The position numbers were made by a program, and so were the translations under genes. 64,000 bases of DNA from Flammula alnicola (taxonomy: Eukaryota > Basidiomycota > Agaricomycetes > Agaricales > Strophariaceae), in NCBI GenBank assembly GCA_015499995.1, contig JADNRV010000001.1, positions 1,426,001 through 1,490,000 on the forward strand. Direction: 5' to 3'. This document shows positions 34,081 to 43,980 of the stretch, piece after piece (positions within the stretch are counted from its first letter, which is position 1; every line of letters starts with the position of its first letter). The notes under the pieces are model-generated. The model saw only the letters and a list, made by a program, of their open reading frames with translations, had not been told where the DNA came from and made no database searches.

Positions 34081-34347
34081 CTGTACCATTTTAATTAGTT
34101 CGGCCGGGGGTGTGACCTGTGACCATGTGGACGAAATTTGTACATCGGCCAAGCTGACCTGTGACCTGAGACACATACCGAAAATTCGGCCAATATGCGG
34201 GGCGCTTGCGCCCCGCGGAGCCCTCCGGAGGTACCAACTGATCTGGAGCGCTGGCCAAAGTGTTTGTGACCTGGGACAACCGTCCGATTTCGGCCACATC
34301 CACAAGCCCTGTGACGTGTGACGGCCGAATTAATTAAAATGGTACAG
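34081..34347. mobile_element. TA-flanked MITE with terminal inverted repeats
   Basis: The ends CTGTACCATTTTAATTA at 34,081 and TAATTAAAATGGTACAG ending at 34,347 are inverted copies and continue with GTTCGGCCG against CGGCCGAAT. Both ends are flanked by the dinucleotide TA, as expected for Tc1/mariner-type insertion. The 267-bp interior has no coding capacity and is rich in the word GTGACC/GTGACCTG and in CGGCC segments, with a GGGGCGCTTGCGCCCC stem near 34,199. Confidence 0.8.
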
Positions 34348-34349
34348 TA

Positions 34350-34812
34350 TGGGCATTGAAAGTGCGGGCTAGTCTAGGGACACAAATTGATGTTATTCAA
34401 TAAATACCAATGAATACAGGCCTATAGGTGCAGGCGGGCAGCACAAGGCGTGTTCAGACTGGGATATGTGTGCTGATCATGGGATACAATAACCGTGACC
34501 ATTTTTGGAATATTTGTTAGCCTCATGCAGCTTGGGTAGACAGGTGGATTGGCAGCAGTTCAGACTCTTGAATTCTGGAACCTTCTGCTCTTGCATATCA
34601 CTCTGAAATTTCTGAAAGTTGTTTGGTCCTGTGTCATCATGACATTTTTATCACCTGCTGACCCATTTAGGAAAAAGATCTGCTCATCATGTTGAGGTAG
34701 GACATGAGGATGAATGAGATGGTGGTAAAGATGAAAATTGTCCATATAGGACTACGTGATGAAGTAACAAGTTTGTAGCTACACATGACTATGGTAAGGA
34801 CGAGGTTGCACA
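34350..34812. other. AT-rich non-coding stretch
   Basis: No supported gene or repeat structure seen. Confidence 0.4.
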
Positions 34813-35256
34813 CTTCAACTAGTGAGGAACAACATAATTGCAATGTCGAAGTCGAGTGAGCAGTAATCCCTAAGTCGTGTTGGTAAGACCCTAGTCTAGA
34901 TCATTTGTAGTCAGAGACTTGATGAGCTTAACTGTTCATGGCAAGGAGAGAAGAATAAACACTGGGTCTATTTCTCTCAAGAACTAGCTACCATACATTG
35001 ATGTGTATCTACTGATTATATACTAGTCTGAAGTGCACACAGACCCAGCTGTTATGACTTCTACTATGACCTAGAGGAGTCAATATGAAAGTGAAAGTTA
35101 TCTTGACAATGTTTAAGTCATTGAGGCTAATTATAATATAGTAATTAAAATAGAACAAATAAAAATAGAATGAATTGCATATGATAATAGTCTCATATAG
35201 TAATGGTACAAGAATAGAAAAGAGAAAAATAAATGCTGTGTGGGCAGTCTGTAACA
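34813..35256 (-). repeat. Degraded Gypsy LTR (minus orientation)
   Basis: Read on the minus strand it begins TGTTACAGACTGCC right after a GAAGGGGGTAA tract, as the 3' LTR of the 42-kb Gypsy begins after GAGAGGGGGTAA. It contains TAGCTAGTTCTTGAG after a TATA-like box, matching the promoter and mRNA-start region of the Gypsy LTR, and CCTTGCCATGAACAG...AAGCTCAT, shared with the solo LTR at 36,056. The left end is eroded and placed approximately. Confidence 0.65.
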
Positions 35257-35291
35257 TTACCCCCTTCACATGGTCGAGACTCCATATCAAC

Positions 35292-35501
35292 CTAGTTACT
35301 TACTGGTTCTCCAGTCATGGTGGAGATCACTTTATCAAAATAATACTCCTCTTTGACCTCAATGCTACTGTGGTCACTGCTGGAGCCCCATCTAGGACAG
35401 TCTGGAGTGGTATGTCCTAGACTGTGGCAGTGGCCACTTTGGCAGATCTTGGTGTGGTAGTTGGAGTAACAAATGTAGCACCTCTTGTGTGGATTATTCA
35501 C
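35292..35501 (-). pseudogene. Relic of Gypsy 3' ORF with zinc knuckles
   Basis: The minus-strand frame reads RCYICYSNYHTKIC then CHSLGHTTPDCP, two cysteine/histidine clusters that align by eye with the two knuckles encoded at about 48,865-48,960 of the intact Gypsy (CTECGGEGHVAVDC and CGLCRRYHPGHTTLSC). The knuckle region, G-rich tract and LTR lie in the same order in both. So 34,813-35,501 is the 3' end of an older, minus-strand relative. A few knuckle residues have decayed. Confidence 0.6.
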
Positions 35502-36055
35502 AGGGTGCTGCCTGCCAGTAATGGATGATTGCAGGGCAGTATAATATGATGATGATCAGGTGCTCCTAGTGCGATCTGTTGCCAAGGAGCTGAAGCAGTT
35601 AGGTCTTCAACTATTATGATGGGAATGAATTAAACATAATGGGGACAAGGTTGTTGCCATGGTCCTGAAGGTACGTGCCTTCCAGCAGGTATGAAGTGCC
35701 ATTGCAAAGCAAATAAAGGTTCGATGCATCCTTGAAAAATGCCACAGGGTGTTGTCAAAGGTGGTTCTGGCATAGCTTCATTGATGGCAAAGTTCTCCCT
35801 CCAAGGTATGGATAGTACAGTTTACATTGTCGAGAATCTCAACTTTATATACCAAATCCTGTTGTCCTGTAAGGAGACATCAGACTCATTTGTGGTCCTT
35901 GCTGGTGACAATTTGGGCTGAATATTCTTTGTAGGTTATAGATGTGAGATGTGCCTGGGCCCAAGCTGGGTTTCCAGTATCTGGGATGAGTGGAGGAATT
36001 TCCCCTTCTTCAAGTTTATCTTATGTGGAGTTAGAACTAGGCCCCTCAGGGTGAT
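35502..36055. other. Degenerate repeat sequence
   Basis: No clear gene. Probably interior of the degraded Gypsy relative, since it continues upstream of its 3' ORF on the minus strand, but I could not read pol motifs. Confidence 0.35.
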
Positions 36056-36565
36056 TGTTATGGTCATCTCATTTCTTTCTTATCTTATCTTATCTTCACC
36101 TGCACTTAGATGTATGCCAGCTATACTGGACACTTTCTATTTCTGTACGAGTACCTTCCCAGTTCCGGACTATTAATAGTTTCCATACTTATGCATTCTC
36201 GGTGACACCATTATCGTTGAGAGGACTCTCCCCTCTCCGTTCTGACTCATTTGCACTCCCATCTCTATTCTAACGACTCTAAAGGAGTCACTTTATCATG
36301 GGCTGTGCACATTCAGAACTAGTATAAATATTGTAGATACACAATGATGTACCTTAGCTAGTTCTTGAGAATCTTGACTACTTTGTCTTATCTCTCTCCT
36401 CGCCATGAATGTCTAAGCTCATTGAGCCTCTGGACATGATCACTTAAGTTCCTTCGAGCCTCTAAGTGTGAACGATCTTATCTGGGAACCTCTTGGCATG
36501 ACTTTGGAATCACTGGTTGCTTGATTTCAGCATCACAATCACGTTGTTTCTTGCTAGTCGTAACA
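36056..36565 (+). mobile_element. Solo LTR of a Gypsy relative, with TSD
   Basis: Begins TGTTATGGTCATC and ends CTAGTCGTAACA. It is flanked on both sides by the 5-bp duplication gtgat (36,051-36,055 and 36,566-36,570). It shares with the intact Gypsy LTR the TATAAATA box (about 36,323), AGCTAGTTCTTGAGAATC and the end GTCGTAACA. No internal sequence remains, so it arose by LTR-LTR recombination. Confidence 0.85.
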
Positions 36566-36570
36566 GTGAT

Positions 36571-37264
36571 CAGCTATATCATTATTGCTGAGAATTTGAT
36601 TAAAGATGGCTTCTACTGCTGCATGTCTTGCTTGCAGGGTTTCAGAAGCTGCTGTTGCAGTGACATTGATGGAGATTGGCTCAGAGTCAGGACTCAGAGT
36701 TGTGTTATTAATGGAGAGGTTTTCAATGCCAGCGATAATCTAGTTGAGGATGTTTGAGGTTGTAGACATGCTGTGGACAGGTGTGGAAGGAATGAGAAAT
36801 AGTGGTACAGAAGATACAATTTTATATACTACTTTCTCCTGGTCTGTGTGAGGTGGAGGTGATGTCACTTTGACTAATCTTGAGTGTTTTTGCATTTGGG
36901 TGACTTGACTAAGTTTTTGAATGACTAGGTGATTCTGCAGAGTAGTGGTTCTGATCAGTATTGGTGGACTGCCAGACAGAAGATGATTGGGGTTGGGTCA
37001 CCCAGAGTCAAAGGTGATGACTCAATGTAACCACCAAACAAAGGAAGAGATCACCCAGAATTTTTCTTCAGCTATCTGTTTTTCTTCATTCCTTCATCTA
37101 ACTCTCATGGTCTCAACTCCATTCTTGCTCTGATCTTTTTAAGATTTTCTATTTCCCGATCAATGTCCCTTTTATCACAATAGGTGGGTTTCCAGTCATA
37201 GAAAATGGAGGACCATCAGTTCGTGGTGCGATCAAAGATCTCAACACCATCTATATCCCAAGAC
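36571..37264. other. AT-rich non-coding stretch
   Basis: No supported gene; degenerate sequence without repeat structure that I can name. Confidence 0.35.
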
Positions 37265-37650
37265 ATCACAAAACTAGATTGGACTGATTAAAACTAGTCT
37301 ACATTAGTTTTTTTGCAGTCTTGAACTGGTCTGAACCAGATACTGGTCTTAGACCAGTTTTTTGATACAAACCACCTGTAATGTCATGTATATGTGTCAA
37401 TAATATTTGTGGACATAATTTATACCTTTAAAACAAGCCTCAGAATATTAAATCTCATTGTGACCTACACTTTTGGAAACTATTTGACCATTTTATTTAT
37501 TTCTTAGCCAAAACTTTACCAATCTGGATTGCCTTCAGGTCAATTTGAAGGGATAAATTAGGGCTACAAAATAGCCAGTTTACACCAGTCTTAACTGCAA
37601 AGACCAGTTTATTGAAACTGGTCTTTTTGCAGTTTTTGATTCTCAAAAAT
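37265..37650. repeat. Inverted word array, word AGACCAGT/ACTGGTCT
   Basis: Two clusters (about 37,265-37,360 and 37,570-37,650) reiterate AGACCAGTTT, ACTGGTCT, ACTAGTC and a second word AACTGCAAA/TTTTTGCAGTT in both orientations, separated by about 200 bp of unrelated AT-rich DNA. No coding capacity. Confidence 0.6.
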
Positions 37651-37777
37651 CAAAAGATGGACCTTTAAATACTATACTGAAGACAGTCCAAATCCATGAG
37701 ATACTCATTTAGAAAGATGTAAGTAGATGTTAACAGTCCTCTCTTGATTGTTGAATGCACTCTAAGCTATTACTTAC

Positions 37778-38155
37778 TCAAAAATTCTCCTTTGTAGCTA
37801 AATCTGCATTGATAAAGATTTCCTTAAAGCCAGCCTGTGCAAGGGATTTGGAAGCAATGTTCTGCTTGCCCAGAATGTTTAATGGTGTTACAATTACTTG
37901 GATGCTCCATTGAGGCTCAAAAAGCAGGGGCATCTAGAACATTAATGTTTTGTCTATTCTGCTTCCAGCAATAGAAACTATGTGTTTCTTGTTCTGTAAG
38001 ATGGCCTGAATAACTTTTATCTGCCAGAGACATGGCTGAATTCTAAGTTTCTGGATCATTTCTTCATATATTTTTGACAGTGAAGGTACTGTATACACAG
38101 GAGAGTAGTCTGTATGTGGTACTGAGGACATATTATGCAGAATCTTGCTCAACAC
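37778..38155 (-). pseudogene. Relic of a RecQ-like DEAD-box helicase
   Basis: The minus strand reads MIQKLRIQPCLWQIKVIQAI, LQNKKHIVSIAGSRIDKTLM, then, after an in-frame TAG, MPLLFEPQWSIQVIVTPLNI and LGKQNIASKSLAQAGFKEIF. This is the N-terminal helicase core (Q-motif-like region, motif I, motif Ia) of a RecQ-like family widespread and often multicopy in Agaricomycetes. Motif I has decayed (AGSRIDKT where AGTGxGKT is expected), and the TAG replaces the Trp codon TGG. The rest of the helicase is missing. A pseudogene, perhaps carried by a transposon. Confidence 0.7.
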
Positions 38156-40503
38156 TCAGTTTATGATGTGTTAATATTTCTATCTATGGCAAAATGCACT
38201 CTTGATATGTTTTGATGGGATTTATATTCAACATCCCTTGCCATAAGTGGCACCTTTGTTTACAAATGTTTTCTTCCTGGCCATATAGAGAAGTTCAGAA
38301 AACAAAATTTATCAGTAAATAGTTGGATTAATATAACATATTATTTTCCCATCACCAATTTTCTACTATCTACCAATCTACTGATGATTTCCTAGAACCT
38401 CAAAGTATAGCCTGGGGAGGAGGCTGGGTGTGATGCATGACAATGTGATGGTATAGTATGTGCAATATGGGGGATAACACTGATTTTTTGGAATTTGACC
38501 TCCCTTGGCAACTGTTTAGATATGGACCCTGCCACCTGGAGGTATCCTGGATGTGTATACTATAGATTAGAAGAGATAAAATTTAATCTGTAATATGCAT
38601 TAGCTGTGGTGCACTGGAGAATCACTTTGTGGGCTTATGACACCCTCATTGAGAAGATCTACAAAAGGGATACTCCTTCAGAGGATGCTTCAATGGCAAG
38701 AGTGAAAGACATAGCAGACACTGAGAGTCTGAGAGAAATTAATTAAATAAAAAATAAAGTGGATAGACCAGCAATTCATACACCCAGGGCTAGTTAACTT
38801 TGTTCAATTGGCCCTACCCAGTACCCACCCTTATTAAGAATTATTTCCTTTTTTGGCTGAAAATTAGCTATTGATTTTATTTTAAGTTATTTTAAACTAG
38901 GTCTTTGGGCACTGTTTTTTTGGATAGGCCTTCTTTTATTTAACAATAGATGCTGAAAGTAATTGGACATCTGCTGTTTTATGTATATAAATAAATAATT
39001 TTCATCTATAATAATGTTTATAATAATAACAATAGGCTTTCTTGCAACTGAATTTTTTAGCCAATTCTATTTTACTTTTTTGTCTCAAAATCCAGCATGC
39101 ATTGAATCTTCAAAATGATTCAAAACCAGTGTAAAATTGATGCCCACTTCTGCATCCTGTGAATGACACTTTTTAATTTTCAATTGATCTTGTTTATGGG
39201 CACCTGCATTGAACATAGTTCAAAAGGTCTCTTAATTATATAATGAGCATACATATGTGGTTCTATTTGCATTCCAGCTATTTTCACTGGGGTTCATCAC
39301 CCATCTGGACTATCAAGATTTTCCAAATGATGTTGTATTGACCACATAAATTCTAAAAAAAACATATCAGTTCCAAATTAGTTTCTGCTATCTGCCTCTA
39401 CCTTTCTCAATGTCTAATTGTTGTTCTATTACCAACAAAGGAGCTCAGCTCTTTGAGTACTTGCTGAGATCTAAAAAAAATTAATAACCAAACAAGTACA
39501 CTTAAATGTTTGTTTGTAGTTTGGGAGTAATAGCATACAGTAGCACCAACACAATCTGTTTAAAGATCTTACAGAAGTCTTGTCTTATGAGAAGGAATAT
39601 AAAGATAAAAACTATCCATCAACTTTTTTAAACTAAAACTTGAATCCTCCATTTTCAGAACCTCACTCTCCTAAACATAAATAGCAGCACATTTTCAATT
39701 TCAAGATGACAAAGATGTCTTATGATTGAATTTACCATCATTATCATTTGAAGAATTTGTGAAAAGATGCTTGAAGAAAAGTGGAAAATACTAGAGCAAG
39801 TGACTTATAAGCTTGACAACAGAAATAAACCAATACATGCTATTTGGAGAGTAAATAACAAATACAGGAGAGAGAAAATGAGAAAAGAGAAAATGAGAGA
39901 GAACCACCATTTATAGGGCAATTATCTAACAGCAACAAACAAATGTGAGGTGGCAGCCTTACAATTTGATGGACTTCACATTTTGGCTTGTACTAAATCA
40001 AAGTGGAACAAACTTTGTAAAGTAATCCAAAGTTTTGGTCCAAGAAATGCATTATTTGGATGCATGCTTTGCAAATTGCATTTAACCACTGCATGGAAAT
40101 TACCATTGTTAGTATAAAATAACATTTACTTGGACTTGAAACTTAAGACAAAAGCCTGGTAGACAGCAAGCTGAAGAAAGCAGACAAGTAATAGGAACAT
40201 TAATATGTAAGAAGCAGCTAGTACTTCTCAGAGGATAGTTAAGAAGAAAGAAGTAAACAATAGTACTTCTTTATAGGTTAAGCGTTAAAATATAAGAAGT
40301 AAACAAAGAAACTTCTTAATAGATAGTAAGACAGAAGAATTCACTTTCAATGATTTTTTTTCTGAGTTCTGTCTAAATCTACCAAGTTGAAGTCTTATCT
40401 AGAATCTTGGTCATAACTATGGATTCCAGTCTATTTATCTGAAATCTGGTCATTTTAGAAGAAATCAGTAAAAAAAAATGAAAAGTATTGATGTATAGTC
40501 ACA
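38156..40503. other. Long AT-rich stretch without identifiable genes
   Basis: About 2.3 kb of AT-rich DNA with frequent short A/T runs. No protein-like frame, LTR or inverted repeat recognised. Probably decayed repeats. Confidence 0.4.
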
Positions 40504-40539
40504 GATAAGAGGCTCTATCAGTACTTTACCCTCCTCCAC

Positions 40540-40795
40540 CTATTCCTAGTGGACTCCACGGACTCCACATAAAATTGGCAGAGTCCAGATGGACTCCTGA
40601 TGAACTCCATATGGAGTCTGGTGGAGTCCACTATGAAGAAGTGGAGTCCATATAGACTCCACCTGGACTCCACATAGAGTCTGGTGGAGTCCACATGAAG
40701 TCCACATGGAGTCCGGTGGAATCCACATGGATTCCACATGGAGTCCGGTGGAGTCCACATGGACTCCATATGGAGTCCACAAATGACGCAACTTC
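40540..40795. repeat. Inverted word array, word TGGACTCC/GGAGTCCA
   Basis: At least ten exact GGACTCC or GGAGTCC words and many one-base variants lie in about 250 bp, in both orientations, often joined as GGAGTCCACATGGACTCC palindromes. Spacing is irregular (about 8-25 bp), so it is not a simple tandem satellite. Open frames across it are by-products. Confidence 0.75.
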
Positions 40796-40849
40796 AACTG
40801 GTGGACTTAGACAAAACACAGAAAAAACATATCACCAAAAAGTTTGCAT

Positions 40850-40925
40850 TAAGCAGTAATTGAACCCAGAGCTCCCAGAAAGCTAACAGAACAAACCATT
40901 TAACCACTACACCAGACAACCTTGT
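40850..40925 (-). ncRNA. tRNA-like SINE head
   Basis: The minus strand reads TCTGGTGTAGTGGTTAAATG (A-box-like TGGTGTAGTGG) and, 45 nt on, TGGGTTCAATTACTGC (B-box-like GGTTCAA). Size and spacing fit a tRNA-derived polymerase III promoter. It does not close into a full cloverleaf that I would call a tRNA gene. Confidence 0.5.
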
Positions 40926-41385
40926 CTAACCAAGCAAAAAAAGCGCCCTATATATCTCCTTTTCTCTAATATATCTATCTATTTTGTGACATTAGTCACG
41001 AGATTCAGGGTCAAGTGGAGTACCATCAGATTCAGAAATTTAAGGAGATTCTAGATACACATGCACCAGGTTATATCAGCATAATATATTGCTCTATTTG
41101 GCTGGTCCCAGGTACCATGGGAACTTTTTGCCAAAAAAGGTAGTTATAGAGCCTGCTTCCAAAACCCTGAATATGCAAAACCCTATTAATAGATGCTTCG
41201 GTTGGTGAGAAAAACACAAAATACTCGACCGAACGCGAGTCTTTTGAAAATTGCACTTGCTAAATATGAAATTTGTTGATTACAAATAGATCCAACAGTG
41301 CCACTTTGATGTCACTTTATATAATACTATGTGATTTTTATACAGTTGCTAAAAATAACAGTATTTCCAAAAAAGGAAATCACCA

Positions 41386-41705
41386 GACTCCTATTGGACC
41401 ACCTGGACTCCTATTGGACCACCTGGACTCCTGTTGGACTCCATCTGAACTCCTGTTGAACTCCATCTGAACTCCTGTTGGACTCCATCTGAACTCCTGG
41501 GACTCCTGTTCCACTATAAAATCAGTGGACTCCAGGGACTCCGCATGGAGTCTCCAGAGTTTGTCTGGACTCCATCTGGACTCCACCAGGAGTCCAGAAT
41601 AAAATTTGGCTGGGGTCTCAGCTAAAAAATAGTCCACCTGGACTCCATATGGACTGTTCCACTCCGCCGGAGTCCATCCAGAGTCCACCAGGAATCTGGG
41701 GGAGA
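41386..41705. repeat. Second inverted word array, word TGGACTCC
   Basis: CACCTGGACTCC, TGTTGGACTCCATCTGAAC and GGAGTCCA forms are reiterated in both orientations over about 320 bp, followed by GGGGGAGAGGGTAAAGACCTC, which resembles the tail of the first array. It lies between inverted copies of the body sequence. Confidence 0.7.
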
Positions 41706-41769
41706 GGGTAAAGACCTCGGCTCTATATTTACTTTTTTGACAAAAGATTTCTATGGTATCTAAAACTGC

Positions 41770-42088
41770 TCAAATCAGGCAATATATGATGCTGATGTAA
41801 TTTGGTGCATGCATATCTAGAATTTTCTTAAATTTCTGGATCTGATGGTACCTATCTTGATCCTGAATCTCATCACATCAGTGACAAAATAGATAGAGAT
41901 ATTTCTGAAAAAAAGTATATAGAGTACTTATTTTTGTAGATTAAAAAAGTTTCTCTGGTGTAGTGGTTAAGTGGTCTGTGACAGCATCTTCTGCAATGCT
42001 TTAAGCTTCTTTGTATGAAACAAATTTCCTTTTCATTAGTTATTCCTATGACCACTATAGCAAGAGAAAGTATATCAATGAAACAGCC
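41770..42088 (+). repeat. Inverted body copy plus tRNA-like head, cut by the Gypsy insertion
   Basis: Positions 41,815-41,895 (CTGATGGTACC, CCTGAATCTCATCAC, CAAAATAGATAG) are the reverse complement of 40,980-41,040 with differences. CTCTGGTGTAGTGGTTAAG at 41,952 is the same A-box-like head as at 40,915, opposite strand. The copy is interrupted at 42,088/49,531 by the Gypsy element. Confidence 0.55.
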
Positions 42089-42544
42089 TGTTACGATCGC
42101 ACCTGGTTCGCGCACGCATGCTTGTACGCACGTACTTTTTCTCTTTACTTACGCTAGCTATGCACCTTCTATCCACTTCCGATCCCATCATTTGCCGCAT
42201 AGCTCTCCCCCATATCCTGTTTCTGTTATATGTTTCACTTTTATCTGTTTTACATCCATCGGCTTCGCGATGGATATCTTACAAGTATCATAACACGTCT
42301 GAGACGTGTTCTATCTATTACTCCGGACTCGCTACTTAGTATAAATACTAGAGTAGCATACGATGTATTCTTTAGCTAGATCTTGAGAATCACATCTTGA
42401 GTACCTAGTACAACTTGATCCCTCTTGAACACTCTAAGTCGTTTGCGAATGCTTAGGTGACTTCGAATCTCGACCTCAGTCTTGAAGTACGACTTAGGCA
42501 TTATTTATCCTACCAGATATTTTATTGCTTGTCAAGTCGTAACA
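42089..42544 (+). repeat. 5' LTR of Gypsy element
   Basis: 456 bp from TGTTACGATCGC to GTCGTAACA. Contains TATAAATA at 42,340-42,347. Partner 49,075-49,530. Confidence 0.95.
42340..42384 (+). promoter_or_regulatory. LTR core promoter and inferred mRNA 5' end
   Basis: TATAAATA at 42,340 lies 34 bp upstream of AGCTAGATCTT (42,374-42,384), which is exactly complementary to the primer site after the LTR. In Tf1-type elements the mRNA starts at such a segment. The start site is inferred. Confidence 0.6.
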
Positions 42545-42545
42545 A

Positions 42546-42556
42546 AAGATCTAGCT
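42546..42556 (+). promoter_or_regulatory. Self-primer binding site
   Basis: AAGATCTAGCT, one base after the 5' LTR, is the exact reverse complement (11 of 11) of LTR positions 42,374-42,384. This matches the Tf1-type mechanism in which the folded mRNA 5' end primes reverse transcription, rather than a tRNA. Confidence 0.7.
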
Positions 42557-42609
42557 CCCTCTCTACCCCGCTTGCTACCTAGCATAGCGGTCATCCCACT
42601 TTGACACCA

Positions 42610-43891
42610 CGACATCCCGAAGAACTATCAGAGCACCCAGTGCAACCCCTAGCCCAGAACCTGAAAGACTCGTTGAGGATACTACCACCCAACGCCCAGA
42701 AACTACTACTAAGCAATACACCAGAGTAGGAAGAACAGAAAGAAGAACTTCTGTATCTTCATCATCGAACGAAGAATTCCACGAAGCCAGTGAAGGCCCC
42801 GATCCAGAAGAACTACTATCCGCCAGTGTCTTCTCTGAAGAAACGCGATCAGGAAAAACTGTAACTTTCCTACCCCTTGAAGCACCGCCACCAGATCCGA
42901 CACCCGGATCAACTGAAGAAACTCGACCTGACACATTTGATTCCGAGATCTCATCAACTGAAATGCCATCCGCAACAACCGAAACCCTTACCAGTGAAAT
43001 CAACACTACCTTAGAAAACATGGACGAAGGAACATCCACAGGACCCATCTCGAATAACTCCCAAAAAGAGTTGAACCTGAACCGACCCAAAACCTTTGAT
43101 GGAGAAAACGCCAAGTTCCAATCATGGATGAGATCCGTCTATCTCTATCTAAATATAAACAGAAAAGTCTTCGACACCGACGAAAAACGATAGGATTTAC
43201 CCTATCCTTTATGTCGGAAAAAGCAGCAAATACATGGAGAGAAGAATTTCTAGACTCCCACATTGACCACACCACGTTCAAAATGGACCTTGGAACCTGG
43301 GAAGATTTTCTAAAGAAACTCGTCAAAGATTTCGAAATCTCAGACGAAAAAGGAGATGCCTTTGAACAACTCCACTCGATCAGACAAGGAAACAAATCAA
43401 TCGATGAACACATCTCTGCATTCAAATTACTCGTAATCAAGACAGGAATGAAAGAACAATTCGCCTTAACAGACCTCTTTGCAAGGTCGATCAACCCGGG
43501 ACTCCGAGGAGACATCTATGACAAAGTCGAAACCCTCCCTGACACCCTCGAAAAATGGTACGAAGTTGCCAAAAATTATGCTACCAGATGGAGCATAAGA
43601 AATAGAATGAAGGCACGACAATCTGGAAAGATCCCAATTCCCGTCAAAACTGAAAAAAGAACCTGGAACTTCACCAGACCCACACCCCGCGACCCAAACG
43701 CCATGGACATTGATGCCATGAGCGTCGAAGAACGAACTGAACTCATGCGGAAGGGCGCCTGCTTCTTCTGCAAGGAACAAGGACACCGAGCAGCTGACTG
43801 CCCAAAGAAGAAAGGCAAACAGCCAGCCAAAAAATATGAACCACCAGCCAAAAAGAAATACAACGCCAAGGATGCGCATGCCCACATCTGA
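42610..43891 (+). CDS. Gypsy gag polyprotein (frameshifted)
   Basis: Capsid/nucleocapsid of the retrotransposon. A Ser/Thr/Glu-rich N-terminal segment leads to NRPKTFDGENAKFQSWMRSV (gag core); one base out of frame near 43,185 it continues IGFTLSFMSEKAANTWREEF and DEHISAFKLLVIKTGM. The zinc knuckle CFFCKEQGHRAADC is at about 43,759-43,800, and a Lys-rich tail ends at 43,891. The first part lacks a clear ATG, and its left limit is approximate. The single frame change needs one base gained or lost in the run around GAAAAACGATAG. Confidence 0.8.
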
Positions 43892-43980
43892 GCCTTGATT
43901 GAAGATATGGAAGAAGAAGAGCAGAACGACCTATTTGGTCGTTTGGCAACGACGGATTTTTAAAAAGGAGAACTGAATCG

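Larger units (their letters stand above)
40504..41290 (-). repeat. Composite repeat: body, tRNA-like head, inverted word array, G-rich tail
   Basis: Read on the minus strand: a body (41,290-40,960, with the landmarks CAAAATAGATAG and TCTGATGGTACTCCAC), a tRNA-like head (40,925-40,850), the word array (40,795-40,540) and a tail GGAGGAGGGTAAAGTACTG. A diverged copy of the body lies at 50,283-50,640 and an inverted one at 41,770-41,935. Confidence 0.6.

Noticed and set aside
35009..35290. Minus-strand membrane-like frame of 93 codons
   Set aside because: An AT-rich frame running through the degraded LTR; hydrophobicity comes from base composition.
40518..40819. Three overlapping minus-strand frames of 62-83 codons rich in W, P, D, S
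   Set aside because: They are translations of the TGGACTCC word array in three frames; not genes.
40850..40925. Functional nuclear tRNA gene
   Set aside because: A and B boxes are recognisable, but I could not close an acceptor stem and the B box deviates; it fits a SINE head better.
41380..41688. Minus-strand frame of 102 codons
   Set aside because: Also a by-product of the second TGGACTCC array.
42575..43114. Minus-strand frame of 179 codons
   Set aside because: Antisense of the Gypsy gag N-terminal region.
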